A DNA stretch of 64,000 nucleotides from Tanypteryx hageni (lineage: Eukaryota; Arthropoda; Insecta; Odonata; Petaluridae): positions 69,049,850 through 69,113,849 of the forward strand of contig CM054113.1 of NCBI GenBank assembly GCA_028673005.1. The letters run 5' to 3'. This document shows positions 32,595-64,000 of this stretch, one piece after another; positions within the stretch are counted from its first letter, which is position 1, and each line of letters begins with the position of its first letter. Made by a program: the position numbers and the translations under genes. A model generated the notes under the pieces. The model was given only the letters and a program-made list of their open reading frames with translations, was not told where the DNA came from and did no database searches.

Positions 32595-33765
32595 CGTCAT
32601 GCGTTTGCGATGCCAACAAGCGTGAACTCTCTCCTTTTTTGTTTTGATGTTCAGTTTAAACTTTGGCGCCCTAGAAAAGTAATTATTATAGTAGACTTAT
32701 AATGCTCATTATTAGCAATTTTTGAAGTAAACAAACGTGATAACTCTCGACTTTATTGTTTTGTAGCTCAATTTGAACTTCACCGCCGCTATTTTCGATG
32801 ATGAAACTTTAGTTTAAAATTTAAAGAAGTGCCATAATTTAGGAATGTAAGGATTTAATTTACTATAATCTTTGTATTTTGAATGTAATGTAAGGAAATG
32901 CTACATTATTTTGTTTGCATTTTTATTAGGATTTTTTAATGTAAATCTAAAACGTGTTTTTATACCGCGTATTTTGAATGCGATTACTAAAAGAAATGTT
33001 ACCACTTTAATGCTTTGTTTTTATTTTTGTGACGTATTTTGAACAATTGAAAGAAATGTTACCACTTTTTAATGCGTGTTTTTTGCGGCTTGGAAATGTT
33101 TGTTGCAGAACCCAAGAAAAAATCTGTACAGATCTATTGAAAGCTTATGGCACCTGCGCACAAACACGAATTCAGCATGGAAGAGTCCATTCTCGAAAGC
33201 GAGCTACGCGGGGTGAGGGTATATACGCATGGGGTAATCAGTCATTCTCCACAGCCACCTTCCCCTTAAGCTTTCCCCCTCCACAGCCACCTTCCCCTAC
33301 ATCACGTGACTCTTCGCGCATTTAGGTGCCATAAGCTTTCAATAGATCTGTACATCATATACTCAGCATACCATTTCAGTTGTTCATTAATTTAAATTAA
33401 AGCATTTCCTTAGAAAGAACAAAAGAAGATTGAAAATCGCATGCGAAAATGTGCACGTCCAGAATAAAGTATAGTCGCATTGTAATGCTGGGTTTTCATG
33501 TGCTATTACATGCTTTTATGATAATTAAAAGAATTTTTTCACTTGATGCTAGGGTTTCATTTACTTTTATGTTTTATTTTATTTTATGATAAACTGCATT
33601 ATTTATGATAAAAGTAATTTTTTTTTAGATTGACTAGGAATGTTATAACATTGCATCTTATGGGAAAACAGGACTTGCACTTCGCAAATTTGCATTTTGT
33701 GTCAATTTTCCGGAAACAAATATTCGTGAAGTTCAAAAAGGTTGTGTACTGTAATATTCGGTTTT
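32595..33765. repeat. Dispersed repeat B, copy 2, with a MITE inserted
   Basis: Long copy of repeat B (see 28960) interrupted at 33125-33354 by a TIR element. Just upstream (32510-32575) are two facing pogo-type pieces (ATTTCGAACCCGGATAATTTG and CGAAATAACGAGGTTT). Confidence 0.6.
33125..33354. mobile_element. MITE with 31-bp perfect terminal inverted repeats
   Basis: Left TGTACAGATCTATTGAAAGC... (33125-33155) and right (33324-33354) are exact reverse complements over 31 bp. The outermost TGTACA is itself palindromic, so it may be a 6-bp target duplication rather than part of the element. Repeat B copy 1 supplies the unoccupied site. The centre is GC-richer than the flanks and codes for nothing obvious. 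Confidence 0.85.
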
Positions 33766-33769
33766 TCAT

Positions 33770-35230
33770 TTCCTGATGTTATCATTACTGATTTAGCACC
33801 TATGTCATCAACTATCCATGATAAAAAAACAGGCATCTCGTCTGCATTTCTGTCCTAACAGGTAATTATGTTCTTTGCATAGGCGAATCATGTGACACTG
33901 CATTCAATTAGTTTTTCAGCATAATCAGTTGGTACCTGCTGCAAAGCGCATGGCTGCATTACCCAATCTAAATCATTTGACTGCAAACAGTTTGTTAACA
34001 TCTTTGATCACACAAATATAAAACGATCCTTCATTTTTCAGATATTTTTCTCATACTCGGATAAATACAGTAATTGATTATGAAGGCTAATGATGTTAAG
34101 CATGTTAAAATTGACAATAACAAATACATTTTTGCTCAGAGTAGTATGTGAATGTGAGTTTTTATGAAAATGTTGTTATACCTGTCAAAAACAAATGCCC
34201 CTCAGTGGAGATTTTAACCTGTCTCCTGCATTAAAAAGGCATAGAGTCAAACTGTTATGCCATAAAGGACAAGTCCATTATAAATCGTCCATGAGAGTAT
34301 ATTTTTCATTAACTTTCCATCTTGTTTTCAGCTTTGTTATTAAGATATTATTTTCAACTGGTTCCATCAATATATCTATTGGCCATTTTTTGTATTACGT
34401 TGTAGTATGCAACAACATTTTCTCTAGCTCTTATAACAAGCTAGTCTGTAAGAAAACAAGTATCTCTTAAGATAGTTCAGTAACAACTCATCTGCTCCAT
34501 TTAGATATATACATATTATAGAATTATCAAGTCTATTTCACCTTCATTGATGTCTAACCAAGTTTTAATCGAGGCTCACTTTTCAAAATTTTTGCCTCAT
34601 TTATTCATATAATTTCTTTTCAAGATATTATCATTATAAATAACTTTCTGTGACCCTTTTATGTGTCAAAATTTAAATTGATAAAATGGTGGAAACACTG
34701 TAAATGTAAAAAAATGTTAGAATAGATCTAAAAGTAATTATAGCAGCTAAAAAACTGAAATTGGCTAACCTAAGTGGATATAAGTCTAATGCAATTAAGT
34801 AAAAGACCAATTCTTGAAAGACTTAAAATCTTTTATATATATAATAATAGAAACATATCTTACAAACATTCATTCATACTTTAAATATGGCAAGTTGTGA
34901 CATGTAAAAATAATTTCTGACTTATCAATCCATAAAAATGTTCTTTGGTAAAGCTAATAACACCTTGTTCTTGCCCTTTTTTAATTTTGAGATAATTTAC
35001 ATTGAATTGTCTCAGCACCTTGTGTTAGATTGAATCATTCAGATAACCTTTTTTCATCAATCAACATTTTAAATTTATTTTCAAACAAATTTTGCCAAGC
35101 TTTGACTAATTATTGGTGCTTTGAAGATGAGCTAGTTAAGATTTGATAGTAACATCTCCCAAACTGATATAAGTTCTGTACATAAAATTTAGTAAATAAA
35201 GTTCAATGTTAGACCTATTCTAAAAGTATA
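33770..35230. other. Intergenic DNA downstream of CYC, no gene seen
   Basis: AT-rich, short frames only, no recognised repeat. Confidence 0.4.
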
Positions 35231-35237
35231 TTTACAC

Positions 35238-35243
35238 TTTATT
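35238..35243 (-). terminator. CYC polyadenylation signal AATAAA
   Basis: On the minus strand AATAAA lies about 150 bp after the CYC stop codon (35391-35393). Confidence 0.6.
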
Positions 35244-35390
35244 ACACATGCTTGTAGGAGGATTAGAGACATACTAGCTTATCCTCCTACATTAGTTTGT
35301 ACTTTCTCCTGCCCACATGCAAGAAAATTGGGTCAATTCTTTTGCTTTATTTGGTGGAATCTATTGTCCTCCTCACAACCTCAAAAATAT

Positions 35391-63093
<27,703 letters not shown>

Positions 63094-64000
63094 CTGTGAA
63101 ATGCATAGAAGGCAGGGGTGAATGGAAATATGGGAGATGCGGCAGTCGATGAGAGAGGATGATTTTCGTTAACATATCGTTTTATGGACGATGTCGACGG
63201 AAGTTAGAGAAAAACAACAATTAGAAGTTAAAGAGATCCTGAATTAAGTTCCTTGATTTCGATCAAAAACACCGATCACTTCGTCGATGATTCTTTTATT
63301 TAATAGGCATATTATTATTTACTAAATGCTTATTATAATTATTTATAAAATAGCTCCAAAATATTATTATTAGTCATTAATAACTATCATGAGGTACGCA
63401 TGGGATGGCTAAGTTGGCCACGTTTCTTTTAAAATCCTATCGTTGAAATAAAGTGTAGCTGAAACTGAGACTTTGCAAACACGTAGGAATATGAAAGTGT
63501 AAAAATGATATTGGTCTGAAGTTAGATGCCATTTAAAATGGATAATACCAGTGTGAAACACTAAATTACTTACTTATCTCATCCAGTTCAATAAATCTAT
63601 GAATCTTCTTTGCCTGATATAATACGTATAAAAGTGCTTGTCGTTGGATATTAAATTATTATTCTAATATTTTTAACTTGATTTACAATAAGGCAATAAG
63701 AACAATTAAATTCATAGCGACATAGCCATTACCTACTTACCTGGAATCCTTCTATCAGCTGATTACAGCTGAAAATTCAATGGCTATTTTTAACTAAATT
63801 TAATAATAATAGATAATAATGTAAGACTTTCATCATGTCTATCAATTTGCATACTAATTTTAACGTAAAATCTTTAAGGATTCCCTTGCAATGTGGATAC
63901 TAATTAAGAAACTTAAAGTTCCCCTTACTACCTGAATGATAGTGATAAATGTGATAAAATTTTTACCCCCAAATTTTTATAGATTCGTAATTCATATGTA
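63094..64000. other. CYC intronic DNA to the right edge
   Basis: No firm exon; only the weak microexon candidate at 63574-63613. The bHLH and main PAS-A exons must lie to the right. Confidence 0.5.
63574..63613 (-). CDS. Possible 40-bp CYC microexon (weak)
   Basis: TATATCAG|GCAAAG...GAGATAA|GTAAGT has a good acceptor, a perfect donor and the phase needed to join the 63093 exon (A|CA gives Thr before MLPVKAD). It would code AKKIHRFIELDEI. The residues align poorly with the LIDAKT expected in BMAL1, so it may be chance. Confidence 0.25.

Overview
The window looks like a piece of an AT-rich, intron-containing arthropod (most likely insect) nuclear genome. Three host genes can be read across GT-AG (and two GC-AG) introns: a minus-strand NOSIP-like gene (5' half, 15855-17985), a plus-strand RNA polymerase I subunit RPA43/POLR1F-like gene (18235-24900, complete), and a minus-strand cycle/BMAL1-like circadian bHLH-PAS transcription factor (3' two thirds, 35391-63093, bHLH exons off the right edge). 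NOSIP and POLR1F are divergent with 249 bp between start codons. CYC keeps the BMAL1-type C-terminal transactivation tail that the Drosophila protein lacks, so the host is not Drosophila-like in this respect.

Most of the rest is transposable-element sequence in introns and intergenic DNA, often nested. 1-3735: an RTE/CFDP2-like LINE with an open frame running off the left edge sits against a small cluster resembling a Polinton/adintovirus-like or dsDNA-virus-derived element (DNA polymerase N-terminal fragment, intact dUTPase, 92-residue protein). 4226-6462: repeat pieces with ACTTTCTCCATAT ends around a non-autonomous Helitron. 6615-8158: decayed Tigger1-like transposase. 9630-12325: a decayed DDE transposase between long inverted repeats, interrupted by a hAT element with a perfect 8-bp target duplication. 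13600-15670: pogo fragment, piggyBac remnant with three tandem 112-bp units, tRNA-derived SINEs. POLR1F intron 3 holds a second piggyBac copy.

25538-33765: ZMYM1-like hAT transposase, LINE endonuclease fragment, MADF-carrying Harbinger derivative, hAT MITE, a MITE with 31-bp perfect terminal inverted repeats, and copies of a repeat ending near ACTTCGCG. The CYC introns contain tandem copies of the ACTTTCTCCATAT repeat, pogo-like TIR elements, Helitron-type ends, a Harbinger derivative with TAA duplications, a Harbinger-like element (50535-55089) carrying a second Helitron copy and a second Harbinger with HARBI1 and MADF/BESS genes interleaved on opposite strands, and an internally deleted PHD-type LINE with a perfect 27-bp palindrome.

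The host genes have unrelated roles: NOSIP (ubiquitin ligase family), POLR1F (rRNA synthesis), CYC (clock). All reading was by eye; exon edges rest on frame continuity, splice signals and remembered family landmarks, not on transcripts or database searches.
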